Shown piece by piece: positions 12,158 through 25,099 of a stretch of DNA of 64,000 nt. Position 1 is the stretch's first letter. Every line of letters begins with the position of its first letter. A program made the position numbers and the translations under genes. Below the pieces are notes generated by a model that was not told where the DNA came from, ran no database searches, and was given only the letters and a program-made list of their open reading frames with translations. This DNA is from Otatea glauca (lineage: Eukaryota; Streptophyta; Magnoliopsida; Poales; Poaceae), in NCBI GenBank assembly GCA_036346275.1, contig CM070723.1, positions 52,282,743 through 52,346,742 on the forward strand, written 5' to 3'.

Positions 12158-12812
12158 TAGAGATGAAAACGGAACAGAAACGGTTGGTAAATGGTTATTC
12201 CATTTATACATTTTTTTCTGGTAACAAAAACAAAATCAAAAAACCCCGGAAATGGATACGGAAATAGATAGTGATGGAAATGGATGTGAAATGGAGCAGA
12301 TACATAAACAAAAGCGAAAAATTCCATCCAGGTATGTTCCCAATTGTAACACCCTAAAAATTTGCAAATTCTTTAATTGAGCATTTAATTAGGATTTTAT
12401 GAATTTGTTTTGAATTTTTAGCATTTAACTAATGATTTTTTCTATTTTTATATTTCAATAAATAATTTATTTGAGAAAAAAAAACAAAAAACTTGCTGGA
12501 AATAATTTTTCTAAGTTCAAAATGTTATAAAATATTTTTGTAGAATTGTTTAGCTCTATTTGATATTTTCTATAAAGCAATATATATATATATATATATA
12601 TTCTGGTATTATTTAAATTAGAAAACGGAATTTCCGGTTTCATTTATACGGAATTTCTGTTTCCATTTCCGTCGGAACTGGCTCTCCTGTTTCTGTTTCC
12701 TTTTCCAGCAAAAAAATTCTGTTTTCGTTTCCGTATCGATATTTTCTGTTTCAAAAAAAAAACTTCCGTATCTGTTTTTCTCCGATTGGAAATTCAGTTT
12801 CCTTTTTCAACA
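12158..12812. mobile_element. Ds-like (hAT) element, degenerate
   Basis: The left end TAGAGATGAAAACGG and the right end, on the other strand, ...TGTTGAAAAAGGAAAC match the Ac/Ds terminal style. GGAAATGG and CCGTATCG motifs cluster at both ends (12160-12330 and 12625-12800), and the same motif set occurs at 400-586. The centre (about 12346-12600) contains an unrelated AT-rich segment and a TA microsatellite. No clear target duplication was found, so the exact right boundary is uncertain. Confidence 0.6.
12346..12580 (+). mobile_element. possible LTR fragment inside the Ds-like element
   Basis: The segment starts TGTAACACCCTAAAAATTT, which resembles the first bases of many grass gypsy LTRs, and is AT-rich like the LTR starts at 3369 (minus) and 6465. 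No end or target duplication was identified, so this could be chance resemblance. Confidence 0.3.
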
Positions 12813-12819
12813 CCGCCTA

Positions 12820-13582
12820 CAATGCAGCTCAGAGTGTACTACTGTACTGTAAAAGGCCAAGTGTCTGCTGCCGAAGCAGTTGGACCAGCCAAGGCAAAAT
12901 GAGGTTTAAAATGGGGGAAATGATTGAAGCCTAAAGATACTCGTGCTACAATTATCGTTGATAAATAGGCGAAAAGGAAAAATACTACACATCTAGTTCA
13001 AATCAAATATTGTTTTGGCATATTTGTTTATCGCGTTGGTTTTGATTTCTAAGTGACAGTAGAGTGGTGACCAGATAAATGTACCTTGAGAATCCATAAA
13101 TTTTTTAGCATGCGTAGGAGACGCGCATGTGCATGTGCGAGTAAAGTGTATTCCATGTGTAAGTAAAATATGTTTAAAAAATAAAAAAGAAATTATCATG
13201 CTTTGTGCAAAAAACCTAGCAACAACAGGGTGGTTCAAGTAAATAAGGGGCCAGAGTCGAAAGGAAAGGGAAAATGCATCTTTTGAGGCTGTCTTGGTGC
13301 CTTTATGGGCCCAATTCAAAGCTTGTTGGCAAGCCTGAACCTTCTCAAACTGACTCACGTTGACTTGATATCTTTCTCAAGTACGAAATTCACATTGATT
13401 ACTCTTAAATGAAAAGCGGAGCTTATGTCAATCTTTCAAAAAAAATTCATATTGATTCCTCATTTCTCCATTGATACCTTATTTCTGGATTAATTACGGA
13501 GACACGCGCACCAAGCATACCCACTCGAAAGCAGAATAGCATAGGGATTACGGAGATCTAATATCTCACGAAGTACGGACAC
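12820..13582. other. intergenic, nothing recognised
   Basis: No exon-like or repeat structure could be supported. A 121-codon open frame on the minus strand (12993-13358) shows no motif and no splice context. Confidence 0.4.
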
Positions 13583-13585
13583 TTA

Positions 13586-13871
13586 GGATGTGTTTGGTTG
13601 TCTGCACCACCTTAGCCTGTCCCGTATGAGCCATCCAAGCTAACCTTGGCCTGCATGAGTGGATGCAAATTGAGTTGTTTGGTTGCTTGTTTATGCATCT
13701 CACGGGCCTACATTGGAGAGAAGCTCAATTTTTGTTTTTCCTCCATCCTGCATGAGTGATTGCAATTGCATCCATCTGACCTGGATGAACAGGAAACCAA
13801 ACACAGTCTAACAGATACAGTTGTATCCACTCATACGATTCAGACATCATACAAGGCAACCAAACACACCC
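13586..13871. mobile_element. Tourist-like MITE (PIF/Harbinger type)
   Basis: The ends GGATGTGTTTGGTTG and CAACCAAACACACCC form a near-perfect 15-bp terminal inverted repeat, and TTA flanks both sides (13583-13585 and 13872-13874). Length is 286 bp with no coding capacity. The 3-bp TTA target and the GTTTGGTTG terminus are standard for Tourist MITEs, which depend on a PIF/Harbinger transposase supplied elsewhere. Confidence 0.9.
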
Positions 13872-13874
13872 TTA

Positions 13875-15250
13875 TTTTCTCGCTGAAGATACAAGCGTGT
13901 AATTTTTTTTTTAATAAAGCACGGTGTGGCGATCGTAACGATCTAACCTTGTGGGTGAAAACGAACTGATCGGTCACTAAAACCACAGTGCCACCGAATG
14001 ATTTTCGCAAGAGACCGAGTCAAGCAGCACGTTGCCTGCAAGATCACAAGTTGTGATTCGGTCAGAAAGATGGGACTAACCGATGAGTTATGTATTGACG
14101 ATGCACCCATTTGGATCATGAAGCTTCATCGAGTCGTCGATGCATCATGCATGTACAAAAATGTGCAACCACACTCCTTACAAGAGTCTGAGATTAATAA
14201 CTTGAGAATGCTTTAGATAAGGCTTTTGTTTGGATGCAAAGTGAGAAAGTTATCCTGTGTCATCAGGTCTCTGTCTGTTTCTGAATGTCTCCTAGCTTTG
14301 CTACCATGGATATTAGACATTTGGCAGGAGAAGACGTCTTCAAGGGGTCAAATCAAACGAAAAAAAAGGATAACAGCGACCAAAGCTTATATATATGTAT
14401 GCATATAAATATAATACGCTTTAAGTCCTCTTCACACATGATTATAGGAAAAGGCATGATGAGCAGGTTAGTGCAAGAATTTTGTCCGTCATCGATGGCA
14501 GCGCGTGTCGGACGATGGCGTAAGAAGAGTAAACTAGCGTTGAACCAACCTGCCGTTCTGACAACTAATGGTGTGACATTTGGAGCAGAAATGGTTTATT
14601 TTACGAGTGTAGCATGTATGGTAGACTGCAATACAGTTTCGACCTGAACCCGATGCTACTCCTCTGTCATTTCTGTGGCACCTGCTCGCAAGAACGGCAG
14701 CAACAACGCTAGGTTAGAAATTAAGCATTAGCCATGCAAGTTTCAGAAAAGAGAAGTCCTTAACGAAATTAGTCCTACATGAGAAGCTAGGCTTACACGA
14801 GACTGGATTTAACTTGTCTAACATCCATGGCCGTTTTTACCAAGAATAGCATGCGATTGACAACCAGAAACTAGCTAACTGTGTTTTATTGTAGTATCCC
14901 CACGATCGAGTATAGTCCAGAGAACTCGCAGCTGGAGTTTAATACCATAATTCTGCGTGCTTACCAGTGCTGTCAGTAACATCTTGCCGGAGGGACGCCA
15001 GTAATTAACAACCGTAACTCCTGAAATTTATGTTCTTTTCCTCCTGCAGCAAATGACAAGCGCATCATCGACTATAATTTTGAGGCCACCGGCATAAACA
15101 ACTCGGCCGTCTCGCCATTGGACGCGCGTGCGGACAGCCGCCCTTCAATTCCCCCGCATTTCCTGCGTCGTCTTCTTCCTCCCCATCCCTTTCTCCTCGA
15201 CGAAACAAATTAACACACGCAGTGATGTTGGTGCACCTAACCTAATACGT
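13875..15250. other. intergenic and upstream region of the kinase gene
   Basis: Mostly unassigned AT-rich DNA. GC content rises after about 15100, approaching the kinase gene. No separate gene was supported. Confidence 0.35.
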
Positions 15251-15253
15251 ACA

Positions 15254-15260
15254 TATATAA
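15254..15260 (+). promoter_or_regulatory. candidate TATA box of NAGK
   Basis: TATATAA lies 98 bases upstream of the kinase ATG, leaving room for a short 5' leader. Position and sequence fit a plant TATA box, but no transcript start is known. Confidence 0.35.
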
Positions 15261-15357
15261 CGAAGTTGCACTCACCGTCCGAGTTGCAGGCTTGCAAGTT
15301 GGTAGGGAGAGAAGATCCTCTTGTTGTGTGTGTCTCCGGCTGGGATAGGAGAGAAGG

Positions 15358-17797
15358 ATGCAGAGGTACACGGCCAGGGAGATATGGGACATGGAGGAGT
15401 GCCAGAGCCCTCGCATGGGCAGCGTCATCCTCGGCGTCGACGGTGGCGCAAGCAACACCGTCTGCGTGTGCATCCCGGCGGCCATGCCCTTCGCCGACCC
15501 GCTCCCCGTCCTCTCCCGCACCGTCGCTGGTTGCTCCAATCACAACTCTGTCGGAGGTAACATCTGCCAAGAATCATAAACTTCTGGATAAGTTTTTTCT
15601 GTCCACAAGATCATGTGAAATTTCAAGGCTTCGGTCTATAGTCATTGAAATGCAGTGATGATCCATAAACAAGTAGTAAAATTATGTGGAAGCGTTTGCT
15701 GAGTGGAGAATAAAATAGGCCAAGTATCATCAAAGCTTGTCATTTTTCTTTCCAAATGTTCAGAAGGCAGGGCAAGGGAGACACTGGAGAGAGTGATGGC
15801 GCAGGCTCTTCTCAAGGCACGCCGGAGGCGAACAAATGTATGCGCAGTTTGCTTGGCTGTAGCAGGTGTCAATCACCCAATTGATCAACAGAGAATGCAG
15901 GATTGGCTGAGGTTTGTCCTACAAATCCCGTAAGATCTAACAAACCTAATACTGCAATTGTATCCCGATATATGTGTTAGCACTAGTTAATTAGGATTAA
16001 AGGACTCTATGACAATCAAGACACTTTAAAGCATGACATAATATAGAAAACCTTATTTCAGCAAATCCAAAGGACAACTGAATTGACTCGAACATTTTTC
16101 TAGGGAGATATTTCCAAGCCATGTCAAGTTATTCGTAGAGAACGATGCAGTGGCAGCATTAGCAAGTGGGACCATGGGCAAGCTCCACGGATGCGTGCTG
16201 ATTGCAGGAACAGGGACTATAGCGTATGGTTTTACCAGTGACGGGAGGGAAGCTCGAGCAGCAGGTGCAGGGCCAGTTCTAGGTGACTGGGGCAGGTTAG
16301 TCACTTCTAAGGTCTATACTGTCTTTCACATGTTAATTCTGCTACATACTCTGCAAATAAACTGAGCTCAAAGATGTGCTTTTCAAAAGGGACATGTTAT
16401 GTAATGTATGGTAGTAATCTACTGTGGCAACATCAGCTTGTAAGAAGCTAATTCACGGCCACTGTGGCAGCCATAAGTTTTTTTTAACTGGAAAGCCATA
16501 AGTTCATTTCAGTATTTAGTTAAGCAGCAACTGCTGATTCTAGCTAATATGGCATATGCAGTGGATATGGTATTTCTGCACAGGCATTGACAGCAGTTGT
16601 GAGGGCTTATGATGGTCGGGGTCCTGAAACAGTGCTTACAAATAATATCCTTGACTTCCTTGGACTCGCATCACCAGATGAATTGATCGGGTAATCCTTT
16701 TGGCTCAGAAACATATTGGTTTTACTTCATGTGAAAATAGCACACTTCACAAATAAGTGACAAGTTTGTTTCAGTCACTTAGGTTTCATGTCGAGTTTGG
16801 TTACCAAACCTAAATCAAACTCAAATATCAATCTGCTGACATTCTGTGATCTTCACTTGATGCTAACTAAGCTTGATTTGAAGAGCACAGAATAAAATAA
16901 TGTAGCAACGAATGTACTACAGAGCAAATGAAAGACTTTACTAACGTGTCCTGTGCTCATTCTTCTCACGACAGATGGACATATGAAGACCAATCTTGGG
17001 CTCGTATTGCTGACCTTCTTCCGGTTGTGGTAGAATCTGCTGAAGGGGGTGATGAAGTAGCAAACAAGATCTTACACAATTCAGTTGGTGAACTAGCTTC
17101 AAGTGTCAAGGCTGTAGTTCAAAGACTTGGACTGAGTGGTGAAGGTGAACTACAAACATACATAATAGACCTGGCACAAACACACATATAGTACTCTCAG
17201 ATATAAAAATGCCAAATGACAAAGAAGTTGGTGCTCTCATAAAAAATAAAGAAAACTTTCAGATTGTACCTCACAAGCAAAGATTTCAAGACGTTTCTGC
17301 TTTTGCAGATGGAAAAGATCCATTTCCGCTTGTTATGGTTGGTAAAGTACTTGAGGCAAACAAGAGGTGGGACATTGGGAAGGAAGTGATAGATTGTGTA
17401 ACCAACGCTTATCCAGGAGCCTATCCAATACACCCCAAGGTGAGCAGAATTACACCTGCAGTTTTCCTCAGACCATAATGTATTTAATGCTTACTAAGAA
17501 ATATTCTTCATATTATACTATTTCAAGAACTAATTAAGTAATAGATCAGTAGAAACAAACATTTAGGAGATTATTTTATTGGCATGGGGAACACAATTGA
17601 AGATCGGTTCAGAAAAAAAAAGAAACAAATTTAAAAATGTGCGACATATCTACAGATCCTATGATAAATTTTTAAATTGATTTTCATAAGCTTATATCTG
17701 CTTGTACCTGCAGGTGGAACCAGCTGTTGGTGCAGCGCTATTAGCATGGAATGCTATAGCAAGTGAATTTGGTGGTGATCTTAGGACTGTTGTTTAG
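15358..17797 (+). CDS. NAGK: N-acetyl-D-glucosamine kinase, 7 exons, intact
   Basis: Phosphorylates free GlcNAc to GlcNAc-6-phosphate, feeding the salvage route to UDP-GlcNAc; a BadF/BadG-type sugar kinase of the ASKHA fold, probably cytosolic. Exons: 15358-15556, 15764-15911, 16104-16295, 16562-16690, 16975-17144, 17309-17439 and 17714-17797. All introns are GT-AG and all phases agree, giving 1053 bases or 350 residues, close to the usual plant length. Visible motifs: GVDGGASNT (phosphate-1 loop), VNHP, ENDAVAALASGT, IAGTGTIAYG (phosphate-2 loop), GPVLGDWGSGYG, then VMVG near the C-terminus followed by VEPAVGAALLAW. The ATG at 15358 starts MQRY...EIWD as in relatives. The gene is convergent with the WAP gene. 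No damage is seen, so it is probably functional. Confidence 0.95.
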
Positions 17798-17938
17798 ATT
17801 TCAATCTCATATCATGTTCTTGTGTATTATATTAGTGTCACACTATCACCTAGTGTTTTGCATTTATTGTAACAAGTTGTTTTGAATATGTTGTAATTGC
17901 TTCAAAAAGGTTTACATCACAAGTATGAGAAAAGAAAG

Positions 17939-18340
17939 TGTTGAAGTATAAGTGAATTGTCCACCTTTCCTCATCAGCTTGAGCTTTTGAATGAACTGGT
18001 TGGTGCATGTAACTCAATATGGTATCAGAGCCAAGAGGTCTCGAGTTCAAGATCCGGTTGACGCAATTAAAAAAAATTGCAGTCCACTTCTATTCCACGT
18101 CATAGGCCTGAGGGAGTCTACACGTGAGGGAGAGTGTTGAAGTATAAATGAATTGCTCACCTTTCCTTATCAGTTTAAGCTTTTGGGTGAACTGGCTGGA
18201 GCATGCAACTCAATATGGTATCAGAGCAAGAGGTCTCGAGTTCAAGACCCGGTTGGTGCAATTAAAAAATAATAATTGCAGCTCATTTCTATTCTACGTC
18301 CTAACTGGTTGGTGCATGATTGATGCATGCAACTCAATAA
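17939..18340 (+). mobile_element. TRIM-type miniature LTR retroelement, tandem LTR-internal-LTR-internal
   Basis: Two 78-bp direct repeats (17939-18016 and 18135-18212) begin TGTTGAAGTATAA and end CAACTCA or TAACTCA. Each is followed, after a few bases, by TGGTATCAGAGC (18020 and 18216), the initiator-tRNA-Met primer-binding site. A purine tract GAGGGAGAG precedes the second LTR. A second, partial internal region and an LTR-tail-like piece follow to about 18340. There is no coding capacity. The array lies 140 bases past the kinase stop codon, within its probable 3' flank. Confidence 0.8.
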
Positions 18341-19340
18341 AAAGAATAATAGTTTAGCCTAAAGTTCTATCAATAGAAAAGGTGTAGCCGAAAGAAACCC
18401 GAGGAGCTTATCAACGATTCTGCTCCATATGAAAATTTCAAATTGTCATCTAACTTTAACAGGATGCATGCACAGAGATACAGGTACTTCACAAGTAGCA
18501 ATAAGCAAAGTGATGGCACTTAATTCAAATGCAATCAAATATTGCTCAAGCAAATAGCCAAACAATGACCGCTAAAGTGGTCAAACATGCACACATCACA
18601 CATATACACAGTTACCATGGAATTTCAACAACTTCGAAAAAATAAATGGAATTTCAATCATGACTGTCAATTAAACCACTTCATATGTTTCATTTTTATA
18701 TTCAAAATACCCTATAGACCTGGAAAAAATGGCTTCCTCAACACTCAGCAAGTCTAGTACATGATAATATTCCACATAGGCTTATAAAACCATCATTACA
18801 ACCATGATATACAACATGAGGCCAAAAAATTAAGAAAGAAAACTAGTAGATATATAAAACCTTGAATTTGTGAGTGCTTACAATATGATGTATGGCTAGT
18901 ATAAGAGCAACATCATTTCTATACAGGCCGCTGGCAAACATACTATCACCCTCGTGGATTATGAACTAAGCATATCGTAATTTGTACATTAGAAAGCTAC
19001 CCAGTATTCAAATCTATATACATGATACAGGACATGAATCTACCCAATCATATGTGGAGTGAGCAGCCACGACACAACTGCATCCATTACCCAAATGATG
19101 TTTAGACAAACACATAACTACAAACCAGAAATTTACGTGAAGTGCAATTGCTTTGACTTTCATGTCCTAGGGTTTCAAAATTGAGTCCGATAGACCCCCC
19201 TCAACTTCATAAGGACTGCAGATTTGCCGAGCCAATTTGGCTTTGGAGTGATTTCAGATGCTTGTATGCGGTATTGTTCCTCCACCATGACATCAATACC
19301 TTCTAGCACCTCCTAAGCCTCTCTCAACTAAATTTAGAAC
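18341..19340. other. spacer between convergent genes
   Basis: AT-rich spacer that should contain the 3' untranslated region of the WAP gene (minus strand). No repeat or gene boundary was recognised. Confidence 0.4.
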
Positions 19341-22300
19341 CTAAATTATCTGTAAAATAACAAACGTAAATCAACAGTAAGCACCAGTCAACACACTTAA
19401 TAAATTATAAACAGTGACTAAAATTTAGAGTTGCGACTTACTAAAGTTTGATTCCTACATGCAAACACATTAAGGGCCAACTACATATTCCTGACATTCC
19501 AATAAGCCAATGATAATACAATGTCTAACCAAACAGTATGGTAGTGTAGGGGGTTTTAAGGTGGTTTATAATTGAGAGCAGTGCTTCAATGCTTTCCCTC
19601 ACACTACTTTAGACAAGCCCACTAGAAGTAGCATGTCACGTCTTTACCCTGATAGAGATAAGAGAATGTGCTAGGTGGTTACGAAAAGGGGTTAAGAAGT
19701 TACAATGTAATATGAAACGTAGAAGTTAACAGTAAGATAGTTTCTAATGGATATTTTGCAGAAATTCAACTGATGGGTTGGAGTATTCATTGTTATGAAG
19801 TTTAAAACTTGAACATATTCATCTAGTGATTTATAAAAAAGGCCATCTCACCTAGCAGCTCCAACTTATGTTGCATCTTGTAATTCCTCTTTTTGTTTAC
19901 TTCTTAAACCAGCGACAAGCTGGCATGTCTTCAAGAAAGCATCTAGTAACTGCGCGCGCGCACACACACACACAAAATTAGCAATGAATGATAATCCGGC
20001 ATTCTGACTATCAATGGTGTCAAATTCAAGTATTCAACAGCCTATACACTAAGTATTCAAAGCAAGTAATTTGTATGTAAAGAAACACCAATGCTCAAGG
20101 AGTAGAAAGTTCAATGATTAGAAATTGGGGAAGATGAGAAAATTAACATTGGCCATATGCGATACTTACCCCAGGATAATGCTGAAATACAGGAGAGTAA
20201 TGTTCAAGAGTTACATATATCTTTTGAACAAGACTTAAGAGTGCATTAACCTTGTTTACTAAAATGTCAACCTGGATCACATAGAAAAATATTTAAAGAG
20301 GTTATAAGATGAGTTTAGAATGACATGTGTTATTGCAGTCAAATAGAAGCTTACTCAAACAAAGGAACTATCATGAATCAATCTCAAATTCGAAGGAGTT
20401 AATAGCATAAGTGACTCATTTGCATGCCAGAAAAAATGTCTAATGAACAATCTTATTTATCAAAACCTCTTAAACAGTAACAGAATGAACATGCTCAAGT
20501 AAATATCTAGGAATATTACCTTTTAGTCCAAAAATAATCTAAGAGAAAAATAACGAGGAAAAGAAGGGGCTCACAAGGGATCAAACTAATTTGATGCACC
20601 TAGCATAAACACTGCAGTTAGCTGACAAATGAATGAGCATGAGAATGCAGTAAAGCTACTTGCATTTATTCATCTATCATTACAACCACGAGAATTTGCT
20701 TTGCACTGCATTATATAGCCAAAGATATGAAGTACAAGGAAGCACCTTGATTAAATGGATTACACACACGACCAACGGAAAAGGTTTAATCCCTGGTTTC
20801 GGAAACACACAACATTAGACAAGATCATGAATGAAATACCTCAGCTTCAGCTTTTTGGAGCTCAGAACGTCTTGTGTCAAGCATTTGCTTATACCAGAGG
20901 CCCTTCTTTGTTAGTACAATTGCCTGTTGTACCATATGGTTGCATTGATCACTCAGATTTTCTGACCTGAATTCAATACTCGTATCAATTTGTGGTAGCA
21001 TCAAGACCACGGATTGTATATGGAAGCAATCCCATATTGCAAATTGCATTCATAATAAGGATTTTATAAACATTATTTTACAGCCAGTCTCAACAACCAA
21101 TGAGTATGTTTGGATTTTTGATATAACCAAGTCATTAAGCATATTATATCATCATAAAAAAAGCACGATGAGATGTTTTACCTTTTTTTAAAAAAAGAAC
21201 ACTAAACTGCTAACGAGAGACAAATTCAGAAGATAGATGTGCATACCTTTTCTCACTTCTTTTGATAAGTCCCAAAATTTTATGCTCAATCTCCACAAAT
21301 TCTTTCGACAAATCCATAATAGATATCAGAATGCAATCTAGTTGATTTTCTTGCTTATTTTTACCCAGAATACCATTGTAATTCAATTTTTTTGTTTCAA
21401 CTTCCTTGAAGGCTGTTGAGGCGACATCCAAAGTCTGGTTCAGTTTGATGAGCTCCTCATACTGCATATTCTGCTCAGAGATCTCGTATGATCTTCTTGG
21501 TGATACATGAGGTTCCATCTCAATATCACGGAGTATCATCTCCTCATTCTCTTGCTTGACTAGCTCTGGATCTTCTTGATTATTTTGGATGAGATGCTTC
21601 TTTTCTAGTATTGACAGCTTTTTCCTTAATTTCTGATTTTCTTCATTGGCGAAACACAATGCCTTCTCCTTTTCTGAGAGTGTAGCTTCAAGTGAGGACA
21701 GTTTTGCTTGAAAATTTAGTGTAGTATCCTCCAAGTTGTTCCTATAATCATCAACCAATTTTCTTGTAACAGTTTGGTATACTTCATCTCTAATAGTGCT
21801 TTCAACATAGAAATCCTCGTACTCTCCTTTAATGTTGCCGACTTGTCTCAAAAGTTGTTCTTCCAACATTTTCCTGCTGGCGTTAGATATCTGGCACGGT
21901 AATTCTTTAACATCTTTCATCTTCTCTGCAAGCAAACCTGGAAGATGCTGGTTTTCACAGTATAGTGAATAAATTCTACTAGTCAATCCGCTCCTTTCAT
22001 CAAGCGCCTCATTAGTGCTCGAAACTATAGGAGCTTTTATGGTATTGGAAATTATCTGGTTAATTATTGAAATGATCTTAGGAAATTTCTTTCTTAAAGG
22101 CTCGAATTCTATATCATGCTTAAGAGCCAATGACCCCTTCTCTCGTTTGAATTTGAACAGCTCTTCTGTTTTATCTTGCAAAGACAATTCATGCAGCCTC
22201 TTTAATTTACTAATCTCAGATCTGAAATATTTTATCATTTCTTCTCTAGTCATACCCTTCAGATGCCGGAAGTCAGATTTTTCTGAAATAACTTCATTGG

Positions 22301-24537
22301 GACTTACAGATTTCTGTGTTGCAGAGCTCCCATTTTCCTCACTGGAAGATGCAGACCTTACCTCCCCTGTTCTCTTTCCGAAGAAATTGTATTTCCATCT
22401 GTTACTCCTGTTGCCCAAATTTTCATGTTTACTGTGGGAAGTATGTGATTCTTCTTCCGAAGGTAATAGCATATTCGAAATAGCAATCAGTTCTTCACGG
22501 ATGGCACCACAGTGAACCACAGTTTCCCGCCAGTTCTTTCTTAGATTGTTCAAGATGGAACTTTGCTCATGCAGTTTCCTCTCTAGCTCATCCTGAAGAC
22601 CTCTAATGCAGTCTCCAATCATAATGCCGGTGACCTCTAATTGCAACTCATGCTCCCACTTAAGTTCACGAATGGAAGTATAGACCAAATTGAGCATCTC
22701 CCTAATTTGCCGGAACACTACAACCAGCAGTAACTTCAAGCCATTGAACTCCTCATCTATCTCAATAAGCTTCCCATCAAGACATATCACAGGGCATGAA
22801 CCATTTGCATCACCATCACGGACAAAGTTATAGCTTTTCAAGACCCTTATATCCTCCTTGAGCTTATTAAGCTGCTGATCAACTTCCAGTTTCATCAAAT
22901 CTAAGTACTCTGTGTAAATAATTTCTACATTTGCATCCAGAAGATGTTGATGCAGCCGCGACACTACAGTTGTAAAAGCTTCAAAGTTGCTCCCAGTGTC
23001 ACAGCTGCAATTGTGGGAGAACAACCATTGTGGTGGCAGTGCTGTATCTTTAAACTTGCTAGATCCGTTGTTAAGATTTCCTGGGAAAGGTCTTGTGTCA
23101 AGAAAAGGCTCATTGATTAAGGATAGACCATTCTGAGCAGTACATCCCGATTGGCTACTAGTGGCCGGTATAGTTAACCTACCAGCAAATAAGTCCATTC
23201 TTTCGTCCAAAACCTGCACCATTTCACATTTTAAGATTTAAGAGTTGGCGACTAAGGGAAACTCATAAAGTCAATCAGTTACTGCAAGAGGAATTTTAAA
23301 ATTCATGTAAATAAGCTTAACACATGCTACGAAAACAAGTTATGCAATTTCAAAGGCAAGGAGATTAATAAGCATGAATCCATGGTCATACAAGTTTATG
23401 TTGCAAGTCATAGCAAAACATAGTTTCTGTGTACAGGAAGCAGATAGGCCAGAGTCGATTTGCCACTAACCTTGAAAACTGAAAATAAGTAGTACTTTAC
23501 ATGTTGACACAAATAATTACTTAAGGATAACGTTACAGTCCAGTAGTTACAGAAAAACATCAATCCCTAGAGTGCAGTGTTGCCTTAATCGTACCTCAAC
23601 GGCACACAAGTATCACTAGTATTGTCATTATATTTTGACTAATACAGTGTAAGGAACTAAGGATCATCTTATATTATTGTCAATCTTATGGAATTTGCAA
23701 CACTTAGTAGTCAGTATGGCCTAACATCATGTTGTGTGGGCACTTAAGATGCTGCTTCATTAGTTCAGCTAAAATGCAGTGTGGGGTAAAAACATGTTGT
23801 CCCTGTGTAACACTCTAAATGAAGCAACATAATGCTGCATGTTAAATGGATATAGAATTCTATTAATGTGCAACAGCATTCGTAACTGATGTAACATTCA
23901 TTTGACCTTCGGTAACACTTTCCCTGGAATTAGCTCAAATTGTAGGATTCTTAAAACTGGCAATTCAAACGCATCAGTGTTCCCAAACGTAACAGGTACC
24001 ATAATCAGTCCTAAAAGTTTCAAACACCAAATCCTTCTCACTTTTCGGCAAGGTAAAGTTCAGAGCATCAGAAACGTACGCGAAGTAACTGACGACAATA
24101 ACAATAGCACGAAACGCAAAAGCTACACCAAAATTAACTGTTCCATTCCAGTCAACCCATACCCGCAGCAAGGTACGGTAAAAATGCACGAAAGTAACAG
24201 CATTTCACATTGCAGAGTTGCAGACTGCAGAGCAACAGCTAATTTTGCTCGTGTCCGCCCCCAAATTCCCCACCAACCAGCCGCGCACCAAAAAGCAGAG
24301 CAGGCACTGAGACCTTCAACCTCACTAGGTTTGCGCAGAACCCTAGCAAATATGGCCGCGAAGCGTCTCCGACTACAAACGCGCGGGTCGGTGACAACCA
24401 ACTCCGAATCGCACCGCACCAAGATACCCAAAGCGTCAAACCCCACGGAGCAAGGTTTACCGCAAAAATTTTGGCGGCGCAAGCAAGGAAGCAAACGCAG
24501 CGGCGCAGGGATCACTTACTGGCAGGATCCGCAGCAT
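19341..24537 (-). CDS. WAP: WPP domain-associated coiled-coil protein, last exon with early stop
   Basis: Resembles plant WPP-domain-associated proteins, long coiled-coil proteins reported as partners of MFP1/WPP-domain proteins at the nuclear envelope, Golgi and plastids. Exons on the minus strand: 24537-24520 (MLRILP), 23213-21247, 20966-20840, 20271-20170 and 19349-19341. Splice sites are GT-AG and phases agree, giving about 740 residues. Heptad-rich stretches lie on both sides of a segment with SLALKHDIEFEPLRKKFPK, and the conserved C-terminal block ends SPVFQHYPG. The last exon then reads Ile-Ile-stop (TAG at 19343-19341), although the same frame past the stop continues VLNLVERGLGG, matching the usual family tail. 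The first exon is inferred from a good donor and matching phase; an alternative start is the ATG at 23222. The protein may lack about 16 terminal residues. Confidence 0.85.
19950..19976. repeat. (CG)n/(CA)n microsatellite in WAP intron
   Basis: A short run of GC dinucleotides followed by CA dinucleotides within the last WAP intron. Confidence 0.8.
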
Positions 24538-25090
24538 GGGCGGCTCGAGCTCCGTCCCCTCCCCTCCCCTCGTCGTGGGCGCCAAGGGCGGGCGGGGCTC
24601 TAAGCGTCAGCCGCGGAGGATATTGCTAGGGTAGGGTCTGGGGATAAGGGCGGCAGGAGAAGCGGAGGAGGAGGGGTGGTGGTGAATCGGAGATCGCGAC
24701 GAGGAAGACGACACAGCGGCAGTGACCTCCTCACCTGGTAACCCAAATACGAACACATAAATCGGCCGCCCGCGCGCGTCGGGGGGCGGAGCCGGAGCGG
24801 TAACGGTGGGATGGGTCCCACGCAAGCTGACGGGCCCACGCGGCGGTGGGGTGGTTGGGAAGATGGGATGTGTTGCTCACGGGAGTTCGACGTGTCGTGG
24901 GGCCCAGGTGTCGGTGGGACGAAGCGGGTGCTGAGCTGGATGATTCGTTGGAGCGAGGGAGATCTGGAGTGGGGGTCGTGAGCTTTAGGATTCGTGCGGT
25001 GTTGGAGGGCAGCCGTCAGATCGGCCGCCTCGCGGCGTGGGCGCGAAGTCCAGCTGGTCTTAAGGGCTTCGTGCACAAATTTCGCTAGAA
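24538..25090 (-). promoter_or_regulatory. GC-rich 5' leader and promoter region of WAP
   Basis: GC content rises sharply from about 24240 to 25090, around and upstream of the proposed WAP start codon, as is common at grass promoters. No TATA box was assigned. A 173-codon minus-strand frame here looks like a compositional artefact. Confidence 0.35.
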
Positions 25091-25099
25091 CTTTGAGAT

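Noticed and set aside
12993..13358. 121-codon minus-strand open frame
   Set aside because: No domain, no splice context, and AT-rich spacer composition.
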